Notes: generated from the sequence alone by a model not told the origin. A DNA stretch of 64,000 nt from Ligula intestinalis (GCA_036362985.1 JAYGXS010000004.1:36703654-36767653), one strand, 5' to 3'; shown: positions 33,301 through 43,772, counted from the stretch's first letter. Numbers and translations are program-made.

Positions 33301-33639
33301 CCGGACCCTTCCGCGTCGTTGACATTATGTCTTCGACCGCCCTTCTCTTACTTGAATCTCTCCCGCCCTCCTTTCACGGCTCATTTTGATAAGCTTAAAC
33401 CCTACCGCAGCCGACTCCCCCTCTGCACCCGCGATTCCTTTCCCATCCTCCCTCCCAACCGAATTCTCCCTGTAGCCTCTGAGTTGACTGTATCCTCACC
33501 CCGTGTCAACATCGACGCCGGCGATGACGACGTTTTCCTCCACAAAGTTCCCCCTGACCTTATCCCTCCTGAAGCCTTAGAGGTCACCGTTTCCTCCCCC
33601 CTAGCTGACACCAGCACTGAGGACAGTGCTACATCTTAG
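30312..33639 (+). pseudogene. Element A pol: RT, RNase H, integrase
   Basis: RT (about 30830-31560) has WASPIAIVPKKDGSLRLCID, FPLPRLDDTL, an in-frame TAG at 31067 for Trp, [27 protein letters not shown] and the intact GYLDDIIVF box. A run of C near 31565 shifts the frame. RNase H has FILDTDASGSAIGAVLSQ and RTDHHVLQWL. TAG at 32130 separates it from integrase. Integrase has HRGQRQTDLAAHAHFWWPQM with a Cys pair, then LDIIGP (Asp), FHTDRG (Asp) and GNGLVERTNR (Glu), so the catalytic triad is kept. TGA at 33027 and TAG near 33282 break the C-terminus, which ends at 33639. Confidence 0.88.
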
Positions 33640-33650
33640 GAGGGGGGCTA

Positions 33651-33749
33651 TGTAACAAACCATCCTGACCTTCTTTTATTTTAATGGGTTTTCTTGGTTT
33701 TCAAGGCAATTTTTGGTTTCGTAGGCTGAGTCACGGCTCGCGGTTGCTG
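33651..33749 (+). repeat. Element A 3' LTR, left piece
   Basis: TGTAACAAACCATCCTGACC matches the start of the 5' LTR and is cut after CGGTTGCTG. The last four bases (GCTG) are the target-site duplication of element B. Confidence 0.9.
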
Positions 33750-34139
33750 TGTAGGAACCCAACCTGAAACTTTTGTTTGAATGCATTTTTTTGTAATTTT
33801 TCAATTTGAGTGACGGTGGTGGAAAGGTCGAGTGATCGAGTGGGCGAAGGTGACCAGACTGGTGAAGTGGAGGACGTGTCTGGAGAGCGTCAGCTATTCA
33901 TCCCGTGTGAAGGATCATTATAATTGTGTGTTAATGGTTTTGGTCTAATCAATACTTGTCCTACACGGATTCTTACGCTTTGTGTGTGCGATTGTTTGCG
34001 GCCAGTTTAGGTCACAATGATATTTTAGGCATCTGAGGAAGAACAGCAACGACCCAAAGGTTTTACGACAGAGGAAAGTGAACCAGTGAAAAACGAATCT
34101 ATATCCGAAGCAGAAGGAGCCCCTACTCAGCCTGCTACA
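33750..34139 (+). repeat. Element B 5' LTR (390 bp)
   Basis: Begins TGTAGGAACCCAACCTGAAA, ends CCTGCTACA, followed by TTGGTGGCACTG as a candidate primer site. An ATG at 34017 meets TAG at codon 4, but the same frame is then open across the LTR end. Confidence 0.9.
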
Positions 34140-35160
34140 TTGGTGGCACTGACTCTTACGGACCCAACGTCCCCCCTCCCTTATCCATATATCATCGTCC
34201 TTCCGCCCTTTTGATGGCCGTAGGGATTTTCCAAGTTGGCTTGAACTTTGTTAATATCATCTGAACCGCATGCCTAAGGCCCAACGCGGCAATTGTCTTT
34301 TCTCGCATCTCGCCGAAGACAAGCTTTTAAAGGCCTTAAGGTAGGGCCTCTCCCCCGAAACACAGTTCAATACCTAATGCAAGCAGCTCCTTAACCTCTT
34401 TTAGCCACCTTAAGAGATCGAGGATGCTATATACCAGCTTATCTATCGCCGCCGCTACCCAGGGGGAAAACCTGAGGCCTTTGCAGATGACTTAAAGCGG
34501 TTGGCTTCCGCCACTTACCCCTCCCTCTCGATGGCCGACAAGAACCACGTGGTCCTCTATCACTTTAAGAGCGGCCTCAACTCTGAGGATGTCTACTATT
34601 CCCTTAGGCACAACCCGCCAGGGGATCTCGAGGATGCAATCCAAAGGGCCAAGCACCTACTCCGTCCGGATAAGCTAAGGCCTCCTACCAGTCGTCCTGG
34701 ATTCCAGTCCAACCCCCCTCTTCCAATCGCACGAGAGATGGCCTTCACTTTCCACAACCACCTACGCCGCGTTTCCAAAACGCTCGTTTTCAACGTGGTG
34801 GATTCACCAGGACATCCGTCAACTCCAATTCTCGCAATGCCTGCGACTTAAATGCCAGTATCCATTTTGTTACTGGTTGTTCTCTTGATCCTTCTATATC
34901 TTTACCCTTCTATACGACTGTTCACGTTAAACAGCAACCTCATCGAGCTTTAATTGACACTGGCGGTACAGTTTCTTTAATTCATTCCGATCTTTTGTCC
35001 CCTTTCCAATCTCGTCTTATTGATAATCATTCGCCTCTACCTAGTCCATTGACGGCCAATGGCCAACGTTTACCTATCATTGGATCTACCTCCATGTCCT
35101 TAGGCTTCCCTACTGGGATAAAACACCATTTTTCGTTAGTCCTTCCCTGAATTGGGACAT
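34140..35160 (+). pseudogene. Element B gag and protease remnants
   Basis: Capsid-like residues occur in several frames: EAFADDLKRLASATYPSLSM, VVLYHFKSGLNSEDVYYSL and DLEDAIQRAKHLL (34470-34680). A protease box, ALIDTGGTVSLIHSDLL, is near 34950-35000. At least five stops interrupt the first 350 bp. No Cys/His knuckle was found between capsid and protease. Confidence 0.7.
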
Positions 35161-35236
35161 TTTACTGGGTATTGATTTCCTCGCTAAGTTTAATTGTTCC
35201 GTTGATATATCGTCACGCACTCTACGATTTGGCCTT

Positions 35237-38200
35237 GTGACAACACTTTCGCTTCCCTCTTCTGCGCCCATGGCAGATGATTTCTGTGCAGCCATTGAAG
35301 CTGCAGTAGCTCTACCCCCGACTAACCTCCAAGACCTTCTATCATTATACCCTGGCCTCGATACCCCCGACAGCATGCAGCTACAGAATCTCCCTGCACA
35401 ATTCACTGATGGTTTCGCTTGGGATGACCACTCGCTTGGACGTTGCTCCCTACTTCGCCACTCTTTTGATACACGCGCCACGAAATTGGTGTGGCAACCA
35501 CCCAGGCGGATACCCGCACACTTTCAACAACAAGTTTAAAATATGATGTAGATGATGCTGGAGAACCGGGTCATTCGCCCTTCATATTCACCCTGGGCCT
35601 CCCCTGTTACACTGGTGCCCAAGAAGGACGGCAAATTACGCCTATGTATAGACTACCGTCGCCTAAACGCCCTCACTATAAGTGACTCTTTTCTGCTGCC
35701 CCGCATCGACGTCACGCTCGACGCGTTATCTGGGGCGCGTTGGTTCACTACCTTGGATCTCAAGTCGGGCTATTGGCAAGTTGAAGTACAGCCTAAGGAT
35801 AGAGCCAAAACTTCCTTTATCATTCCCCAAGGCCTCTTCGAGTTTGAAACGATGCCCTTTGGCCTCTGCAACACAGCTGCCACCTTTCAACGTCTTATGC
35901 ACTCCATTTTCGCTCACCTCTATCCTTAACGCTGCCTCATCTACCTAGATGATGTGATCACGTTCGGCAAGTCCATCACTGAACATAGCGATAACCTGCA
36001 GGCAGTCCTCGCCGCCCTCCGTGACGCTGGGTTACGCCTTCATCCCCTTAAATGTTCATTCCTACGCGATAAAGTCATCTATCTAGGCCACGAAGTTAGC
36101 CGGGATGGCTTACAAGCCTCACCCAAGAAAATCAAGGCCATTCTGACGTGGCATACGCCAACTTCTCCTACGGACGTGCGCAGCTTTATCGGCCTCGCAT
36201 CCAACTATAGGCGTTTCATACGCGGTTTCGCGGAGATCGCCCATCCCCTCCGTATCCTCAGAGAGAAATACCGCCCATTCCAGTGGTCCGACGCCTGCCA
36301 GGCCGCCTTCGACGATCTCAAGGCACGTCTCACGACCGCCCCAGTTTTGATGCTACCCAATGTCCTTCCTGACGCCCCTGAATTTATCCTCGATACGGAT
36401 ACGAGTTGTTCCACAATCGGCGGCGTCTTATCTCAACCTGACGCAACCGGCGTTGAACGGCCCATTTGCTTTGCAAGTAGGGCCCTTACCAGGACCGAAT
36501 GCAAATACTCCGTCTACAAACGCGAACTGTTGGCTTAATTAACCTTCGTCAAGCGTTTTAAACCCTATCTGATTAGTCACCATTTCATAATACGCACTGA
36601 TCATAAAGCTCTTCAGAGCCTACAGCACACGAAAGAAGCGGAAGGCCAATTGGCCCGATGGCAAGAAGCCCTTCAAGAATTCAACTATTCCTGCCACTTC
36701 CGGCCCGGTACCAAACACGCGAACGCTGGGGCTCACTCCAGACGTCCACCCGACTCTAGCGGTACTCCGACTCCGCTTCCATCCGATTCAGTCTCCGCCC
36801 TCATCATCAGTGAACCGACACGATATCATTGGGCAGTCGCACAGAGCACCGACCTGAACACAGCTGGCATCTACGACTGTATGCTCCACGGTAAACCTTG
36901 TCCCACCGACAATTAGCTATGCGGTTCATCCGAGACAGCCCGAATCCTTCGCAACCATTGGCCCCAGCTCTTTATCAAAAACGAACTTCTTTTCTTTAAG
37001 GAAGGCATTCAGATGCCACCTGCCTAGTCATTCCTGAGAGCCTCTTCAACCCTGTCCTCACGGACTAACACCATGATTTAGGTCACGTCGGCCAGGCTAA
37101 AACCGAGGCAGCGGCTCGCCAATGATTCTGGTGGCCGTATCTCCGTGAACAGGTCGCTTCCTTTTGCAACACTTGCGCTACGTGCACAAGCTTTAAAGGT
37201 CCTACTCCTCGACCTCGAGCACCCCTCCAACCCATGGCCACTGGATCCCCTTTCGAGAGGGTCGGCATTGATGCGATGGGCCTTAAACCCCCCACTGACA
37301 GCCACAACCGGTACATTCTCGTCATGGTTGACTATTTTACCAAATGGGCAGATGCCGTACACCTACCCTGTCAAGATGCGGCTACCGTTGCCGATGCATT
37401 CCTGTCTGCTTGGGTCTGCCGGTTTGGCACCCCCCTGTCTCTCCACTCCAACTGCGGCGCCAATTTCCAGAGCAAACTCGTGCACGACGTTTGTGATATA
37501 CTCTGTATCCATAAGACCCACACCAAAACGGCACACCCGGAAGGAACCGGACAGACCGAAAGAGCCAACCGTACCATCATTAAACTGCTGAAGGCTCTAG
37601 CGGAATCACACGATCGTCGCAATTGGGACCTGAAACTACCCAACGCTATGATTGCCTATAGGGCCACTCTGTATTCTTCCACAGGTTATTCCCCTTTCTT
37701 CTTACTAACTGGCCGTCGTCTTCGGCTACCTTCCGATTCCTTACTTCCACTTCATACTCCCGACGGCTCGTCTCCGGACGCATACTTTGCTAAACTACAA
37801 GAGTCCCTCCACCTGGCTCATAACATCGCCCGTTCTCATCTCCGCATGACATACAAACGACAGAAAGCCTATTTTAACCAACAAGTATACCGCACACCAT
37901 ATTCCCCGGGCGATCTCGTCCTCCGCTGGCGAACAGCACCACCAGTGGGGATACTCCCCAAATTCTTCTGCTGTAAGAAGGTCCGTTCGCGGTTGTCCAA
38001 ACCATTCCCCCTTCCATCTACCGAATTCGCGACGCACGCGACCCCTCTGGCACTACCTCTACCATCCACTTCGACAAACTAGAACCCTACACGGGCCCTC
38101 CTCCTCCCACTGACTCACCACCCCTCCCGATTATGACATCAACCTTCACGGGACCCCCGCCCTCCGTCGACCCAGACTCCCTCCGCACCCTACCCCCCAC

Positions 38201-38294
38201 CTAGTTCCCCAACCAGCCGCTGAGTAAGCGATAACTTCCACTGACTCTCCAGCGGTTCTGTGGACAGAGCCCCCTCTTGGCGGGGGGGGAGGCG
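35237..38294 (+). pseudogene. Element B pol: RT, RNase H, integrase
   Basis: RT (about 35560-36240) has [62 protein letters not shown] at 35927 and the catalytic YLDDVITFGKS. RNase H (36370-36660) has EFILDTDTSCSTIGGVLSQP and TAA at 36536. Integrase (37070-38082) has VGIDAMG, then LHSNCGANF where the second catalytic Asp is Asn, and HPEGTGQTERANRT with Glu kept. Frames change near 37060 and 37960. A G-rich polypurine tract precedes the 3' LTR. Confidence 0.85.
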
Positions 38295-39206
38295 TGTAGG
38301 AGCCCAACCTGAACCTTTTGTTTATATGCATTTTTTTGCAATTTTGCAATTTTAGTGATGGTAGTGGTGTAGTATCCAGAGAACAATAAGATTAATCCTT
38401 GTTTTAATTACGTCGGCGCGGTGACTTTGAGTCTAGTCCAGGATGTTGTGGGTGGTGTGACCTCGCAGGTAAAGTGGTGTATTGGTTCTCCCATCCCTGG
38501 TGGTGGTCTGCAGCCCCACCCTCCCTAGTAGACAGTTGTGAATAACAGTTGCCCTTCCTGCGAGGGTCCCACGGAGTGTTTCCCTTCCCCGGTGGTAGTC
38601 TCCAGCTCCACCTTCCCCCGATTGTCTTCTTCGGTTACGGGTTTGCCTGTTTGACAGTTTATTATCGTTATTATTCTACTTTACTCGTAATAAATATGCG
38701 TGTGTTAACACTTGGCCTCGGCTTATGATCTCGATGAGTGACTGTTCCTGTGATCGAGCATTCTAGCGGAATTACAGGGCGTGGACACAGCCAGAAGACA
38801 ACGGACGAAGACGAACGACTGAGTACCAGTCATAATCAGGAAGAAGATACGCTACCATATGACAACAGGGCGCTCGGGCGTTACAGTGGAAAGGTCGAGT
38901 TATCGAGTGGGCGAAGGTGACCAGACTGGTGAAGTGGAGGACGTGTCTGGAGAGCGTCAGCTATTCATCCCGTGTGAAGGATCATTATAATTGTGTGTTT
39001 ATGGTTTTGATCTGATAAATACTTGTCTTACACGGATTCTTACGCTTTGTGTATGCGATTGTTTGCGGACGGTTAAGGTCACAATGATATTTTAGGCATC
39101 TGAGGAAGAACAGCAACGACCCCAAGGTTTTACGACAGAGGAAAGCGAACCAGTAAAAAACGAATCTCTATCCGAAGGATAAGGAGCCCCTACTCAGCCC
39201 GCTACA
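38295..39206 (+). repeat. Element B 3' LTR interrupted by solo LTR C
   Basis: Left piece is 38295-38367, TGTAGGAGCCCAACCTGAAC to GTAGTGG. Right piece is 38886-39206, GTGGAAAGGTCGAG to GCTACA. Joined length equals the 5' LTR (390 bp) after discounting the GTGG duplication. Confidence 0.92.
38368..38885 (+). repeat. Solo LTR C (518 bp)
   Basis: Starts TGTAGTATCCAGAG and ends GGGCGTTACA. Flanked by GTGG at 38364-38367 and 38886-38889. It contains a TATTATCG...AATAAAT region near 38690 that could serve as a poly(A) signal. No internal element sequence is present, so this is a solo LTR left by LTR-LTR recombination. A second member of the family is at 47008-49181. Confidence 0.9.
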
Positions 39207-39210
39207 GCTG

Positions 39211-39513
39211 ATCATCGTCGGCTATCTCGCATCCTCGCCTGTCTAACACCGCGTTCGTGAGGTCCAACGTTTTTCCTATAACCCTACTGTACGATTTTCT
39301 TTCCACTCGTTATTGCTCAATTAACCTTGTTCATGCCTCAGCATTCTCATTATCCATCATGAATCTTTTGGAGATAATCATAATTCCCCATTTGACGCGA
39401 TGGATAATTTTTTTAGGAAGTATCTTCTGCGAAATATCCAAACCCGTACAAACTCCTCGGTTGCGATTCCGGCCCCTTGCAATCCGCCTGGTTTTCCCCA
39501 TTCGGACGCTACA
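39211..39513 (+). repeat. Element A 3' LTR, right piece
   Basis: Resumes at ATCATCGTCGGCTATCTCGC, exactly where the left piece stopped, and ends TTCGGACGCTACA. The two pieces give about 402 bp against 407 bp in the 5' LTR. The LTR-borne reading frame is shifted here by a one-base deletion after ATGAAT. Confidence 0.9.
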
Positions 39514-39989
39514 AGTTGTCGTTCTATTTCGACTGAATAATTACAAAAAAGGGTCTCTGTAACCAAAAAGATTAGCGCGCGCGAAAAAAAGAGAAAATCA
39601 GACTTTCAGCAAAAACGAAGAAAAATCGTGGAAAGCCAGCCCATTTAAAATGACATTTTGCCCTTCTTATTAATAAGAAAAAGACCGTCTGAGGGTAAAG
39701 AATGACGATTTCACTTCCTGTTCGCCACTTGGTTTACCTGGTTAATTTGGCGCGTATCACAGTACGCATGCGCACCAGTCGACATACTTAATTATAAACC
39801 AAACGTTTAACTAAATATTGAACGGCAATTGATTAAACATTCTTGCAAACTTAGCTCCAAAGGGATATGTGGGTAAGAGGTCAGGCTTCCCGACGAAAGA
39901 GCCAATCAGCGACCAGCATTTTTGTCGTGCCTATCATAAACTGTCGTGTCTGGTATCCAGTAGTTCATCCCAAGTCTGCCAGGCGTGGC
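39514..39989. other. Spacer between element A and foldback element
   Basis: Begins with AGTT, the right duplication of A. No coding or shared repeat was noticed. Confidence 0.5.
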
Positions 39990-40844
39990 TTAAATTGAGA
40001 AGGGCTATTTGTCTACTATGCAAGCAAAGCGAACGTGCGCTGATTGGCTGCTATTATGCCGGTAAGTAAGACAAGAAAATTGGAAAAAATAGTATGTTTC
40101 GCACTATTGTGGCAAGTTTTAAGCATAAATAAGAAGAGTTACCTATTATTTGATGCAAAAAAATGCGTAAGGGAAGCACGAGAACATTGCAGAGCAATGT
40201 CTGCAACCCATAAACCAATTACAAAACAAAAAGTAAACCTTTATGTTAACCCATAACACTAACCCTAAAACTAACCCTAACACTTACCCTAACCCAAAAA
40301 CTAAATCTAACCCTTTATGCCTTCTTAATGAAATCAACGATAAATTAATGATGAGATCATCGACCTTATACAATTGGTTTTTTGGTTGCTTTTGGTGCAC
40401 ACCAATATTTGAGTTGTACTTAGACGGATAAGTTTCAATGTAGGAAAGGAAACTGTGCAGAATATTGATCGTAAGAATTTAAAAATGCAAGAAATAAACG
40501 AATAAAAATCATTCTAAAGCGATTAATACGCAAAATTCTCACACAAATTATCCTATCAGCGCACAGTGACCTTGATCAATTTTACTTACCTATCCTTGAT
40601 TTCGTTAAGAAGGCATCAATGGTAACGGTTAGTTTTAGGGTTAGTGTTATGGTTAAGCTTAAGGGTTTACTTTTTGTTTTGCCTCAACTAATAGGTAAAT
40701 CTTCTTATTTATGCTTAAAACTTTCCGCAATAGTAAGAAACATACTATTTTTCCCAATTTCCTTGGCTTACTTACCGGCATAAAAGCAGCCAATCAGCGC
40801 ACGTTCGCTTTACTTGCATAGTAGACAAGTAGCCCTTCTCTTAA
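39990..40844. repeat. Foldback element with telomere-like arrays
   Basis: Left arm 39990-40337 and right arm 40595-40844 are inverted copies: AGAAGGGCTA(T/C)TTGTCTACT, GCGAACGTGCGCTGATTGGC, TATGCCGGTAAGTAAG and AAGCATAAATAAGAAGA read inversely on the right. The left arm has about 65 bp not found in the right. Inner parts of both arms carry degenerate CTAACCCTAA repeats (40250-40310; 40628-40672 inverted). Spacer is about 257 bp. The outer sequence TTAA next to GAGAAGGGC on both sides might be a duplication but is imperfect. No ORF was recognised. Confidence 0.75.
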
Positions 40845-41323
40845 ATATTGTAAGGAACCGAGACGACCGATGGGAGATTTCGTGCGACTATAACCCGAAA
40901 CAGAACAACGAATGCGATTACTCGATGAAAACGACCGAACCGAACCCAAAGAAGAACAAGAACGTTTAAACAAAGGCTGCTACTCTTAAACATTATCACT
41001 ATTTTAAGGTCTAATTTATTAGTCCTGGCTACAACAATCGGAACAATCATTAAAGTCGTCCTTTGGCGGGGATGATTGACTGTCCTGGTCCTGGCCGGAG
41101 ATGACTTCTGGGAGACGTCTGGAGGCGGCTGCCGAGAGAGATGATCAACCTTCCATAGGGCCGTCTATATATAGGAAATGACAGCAGGATTAAGTCTATA
41201 TTATAGGGGATAGGGAATGCTCAATTTATACAATAGCCAATAGCTTAAACTCGCCGACATAAAATAGCCGATCAGTTAGCCAATAGGATTATGTCCGCTT
41301 GAAATAACCAAGTCGTGACACAG
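40845..41323. other. Spacer before element E
   Basis: No recognised gene. It ends ACAG, which pairs with ACGG after element E as a one-mismatch target-site duplication. Confidence 0.45.
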
Positions 41324-41755
41324 TGTAGCGACCCAAACCGAACCTCCCTTGTTTTACTAGATACCCTTCATGTCACCTGCTTTTCTCTCGTGTTACCAGG
41401 ACGCTGATTGGAAGACCGACCGTCGCACGCCGCCGTTTCACGACTCCGTTAAGTCCCATCCTCGTCGACTATTCTATGCTCTATTTCATATTCACCTTCA
41501 TTATAACATTATCCTACACTCGCTCCCTTGCTTACGCTCTCGATCACCTGTATTCCTTAATAAACGTTACTTCCCTATTACCACTTATATTCTTCGGATA
41601 TGAGCCGACAATCTAGTTCTAGTGCGTCTGTTTGTGATGATGAAGAACCCCAAATAGGAAAGGAGTTCGAAGACAGGAAGTCAGTCGCACAGAAACCGCC
41701 GATACCGAATCCGTTACCGTGCAACCAGTGTACCCTACTCGTCTCGGATGTTACA
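41324..41755 (+). repeat. Element E 5' LTR (432 bp)
   Basis: Includes TTCCTTAATAAACG (poly(A) hexamer near 41560) and the gag ATG at 41600, so the last 156 bp are open and in frame with gag. Confidence 0.93.
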
Positions 41756-42619
41756 ATGGCGGCAGCCGGTGCTGGAAGCTACTCACCCCCGGTGGTTACC
41801 TCAAAACCCAACGTCGTCAGTCCCCACGTGCCACTGCACCCCATCCGTCGTGCTGACCCGTTACTCGCCCCAGCCGTTTTCCAAGCGGGCCAAAATCTGC
41901 ATCATTGGCTCGTTCGTTTAGATATTTTTCTCGCAGACGTTGACCCATCCGACCACTCGCGCTATGCATTAAATTTCCTGTCCCCTAATGCATGCGAACT
42001 TGCCCTCTCATCAGGAGTTACCCTAACGTCCACTTTGAACGAGACCAAAACCATCCTCAAATCGCTTTTTGATCACCAGATGTCAGCTAGTGTAGCTGCT
42101 GACCGGTTTAATCGCCTGAATCAACAACCCCGCCAATCGGCGGATGAGTTTGCTCTGGAGTTGAAGCGTTTTGCACGGCTTGCGTTCCCTGACGTCTCCA
42201 AAACAGCGCTAGACCGAATGATCCTGTATCGGTTCACCACGGGTCTCCGCAACCGCACAGTGACAGACCATTTCCTGCTGCAGACGCCGACTGACCTCCT
42301 TGCGGCTTTGTCCACGTGTCGGCAGTTTGATGACTTCCACGTCGACGCCCCACAACCCCCAGCCAACACACCACGTCCGCCTTACAACCGAGGGTATTCA
42401 CCCCGTGTTCAGCCGACACAACCGCATGACTCACAACAGATGGCACAGGAAACAGTTTTACCAGTCCGTTTTCCTGACCACAACCGCGGATGTCCGTATT
42501 GCGCTGCCTTTGGAAACCAAGCACGTCACTGCGGCCATAATGCATACTGTGAGTCATTCGTTTCCAATATTTCTTTGTTAAACCTACACCCGTATCGTCA
42601 TTTACGGTTACACTTTTAA
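41600..42619 (+). CDS. Element E gag, starting inside the LTR
   Basis: A 339-residue frame. Residues 1-52 are encoded by the LTR (MSRQSSSSASVCDDEEPQIG onward, rich in Ser, Asp, Glu). Residue 53 is a second Met placed exactly at the LTR end. Then come RADPLLAPAVFQAGQNLHHW (matrix/capsid edge), SLFDHQMSASVAADRFNRL, SADEFALELKRFARLAF, MILYRFTTGLRNRTVTDHFL, and a knuckle CPYCAAFGNQARHCGHNAYC with spacing C-x2-C-x9-C-x5-C. The frame ends at 42619 just before the protease, which lies in another frame. In element A gag and protease share a frame, so a frameshift mutation is likely, though a programmed shift is possible. Confidence 0.85.
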   Translation: MSRQSSSSASVCDDEEPQIGKEFEDRKSVAQKPPIPNPLPCNQCTLLVSDVTMAAAGAGSYSPPVVTSKPNVVSPHVPLHPIRRADPLLAPAVFQAGQNLHHWLVRLDIFLADVDPSDHSRYALNFLSPNACELALSSGVTLTSTLNETKTILKSLFDHQMSASVAADRFNRLNQQPRQSADEFALELKRFARLAFPDVSKTALDRMILYRFTTGLRNRTVTDHFLLQTPTDLLAALSTCRQFDDFHVDAPQPPANTPRPPYNRGYSPRVQPTQPHDSQQMAQETVLPVRFPDHNRGCPYCAAFGNQARHCGHNAYCESFVSNISLLNLHPYRHLRLHF

Positions 42620-43772
42620 TAGATAAGCACTCTTTTGACGCTTTGATAGACACAGGGGCCAATGTCTCGCTGATTACCCCGGCCTGCATTCCGAGATCTC
42701 TCTTTAGCCAAATAGGACCATTATCACGGCCCGTCTTATTCACGCCGCTAACGGCACTCAAATACCGATCTCCGGTTGTATTTCCTTACAGTTTTCCTTC
42801 AGCGGTTCCGATGTGATCCACGATTTTCTGGTTACTTCCGATAGCCCCTGGCCTGTAGTTCTGGGATAAGATTTCCTCACCGTTTATAATTGTGTTATTC
42901 ACACCCGCGATAGACGCGTGGAGCTGGCCGGAAACATAAACCTTCCCCCTACCTCCACACCTGAATCGCATTTCGAACTCCTTTACAACACGGTTATGGC
43001 GGCCGTAGCTTTAGACCCTACATATTTAGACGAAATTCTTCCCCGCCGTCTACTGTTGGTACTGCCGCTTATGTCCAACTCAGAAATATCCTTTACGCTT
43101 TCCCTGAACTGTTTTCCTGGTCTACAAGTAACCTCGGCCGGACACGCCTCGTGCAACACACGATTGACACCGGTGACGCAAAACCGGTCTGATAACCCCC
43201 CGTCGCGTTCCTGTACGATATCGCGAGGAAGTTGACAAACTTCTCGACGAGCTTTTAGCAAATAGCATCATAAAACCCTCCTCGTCCCCATGGGCCTCGC
43301 CGATAACCTAAGTCCCAAAAAAAGACGGTTCTCTATGCTTGTGCATTGACTACCGTCGCCTTAACGCAATTACCGTACGCGACTCATTCCCATTACCCCG
43401 GCTGGACGACACTATAGACTCACTCGGCAAGGCTTCATGGTTCTCGACCCTAGATCTTAAGTCGGGATAATGGCAAGTCGAACTAAACCCGGATGACCGA
43501 CAGCAGACAGCGTTTTACGGTCCCACAAGGACTATTTGAGTTTTATACACTTCCCTTCGGTCTCTGCAACGTGGCAGCAACGTTTCAGCGGCTGATTTTT
43601 TCAGGTTCTACGACCTCTGATACCTTATAAATGCCTAGTTTACCTAGATGACATTATCGTTTTTGGCCATACGATCGAAGAGCACAATCAGAATTTAAAA
43701 TTTGTACTGGAGGCACTCCGCGATGCCGGTCTCACGCTGAATCCGAAAAAGTGTTTTTTTCTTCGTTCCGAA
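42620..43772 (+). pseudogene. Element E protease and N-terminal RT, broken
   Basis: Protease box SFDALIDTGANVSLIT is near 42630-42680. RT begins about 43250 with SSSPWASPIT, an in-frame [41 protein letters not shown] then TAA for Tyr, and WQVEL. An extra base near 43500 shifts the frame. LPFGLCNVAATFQRL and the intact VYLDDIIVFG box (43640-43665) follow in later frames. At least four lesions are visible. Confidence 0.82.

Larger units (their letters stand above)
33750..39206 (+). mobile_element. Ty3/Gypsy element B, nested in A
   Basis: 5' LTR 33750-34139 (390 bp). 3' LTR is 38295-39206, which is 390 bp once the C insertion (518 bp) and its 4-bp duplication are removed. Ends are TGTAGG...GCTACA. 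The duplication GCTG is at 33746-33749 and 39207-39210. The family is distinct from A and E: it has a different LTR, no visible zinc knuckle and divergent RT and integrase. Many stops occur in gag and pol. Confidence 0.93.
28965..39513 (+). mobile_element. Ty3/Gypsy element A with nested elements B and C
   Basis: 5' LTR 28965-29371, TGTAAC...GCTACA. 3' LTR is in two pieces, 33651-33749 and 39211-39513, because element B sits inside it. Flanking AGTT occurs on both sides (28961-28964 and 39514-39517). A polypurine tract (AGGAGGGGGGCT) precedes the 3' LTR and a TGG-initial primer site follows the 5' LTR by one base. The gag-PR-RT-RNaseH-IN order and a close match to element E place it in Ty3/Gypsy; I would guess the CsRn1-like group of flatworm elements. 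Confidence 0.93.

Noticed and set aside
40250..40310. True chromosome-end telomere
   Set aside because: The CTAACCC repeats are short, degenerate and present inverted within a foldback element flanked by ordinary sequence.
42590..42640. Programmed frameshift between gag and protease in element E
   Set aside because: Related element A has gag and protease in one frame, so a mutation in this damaged copy is simpler.
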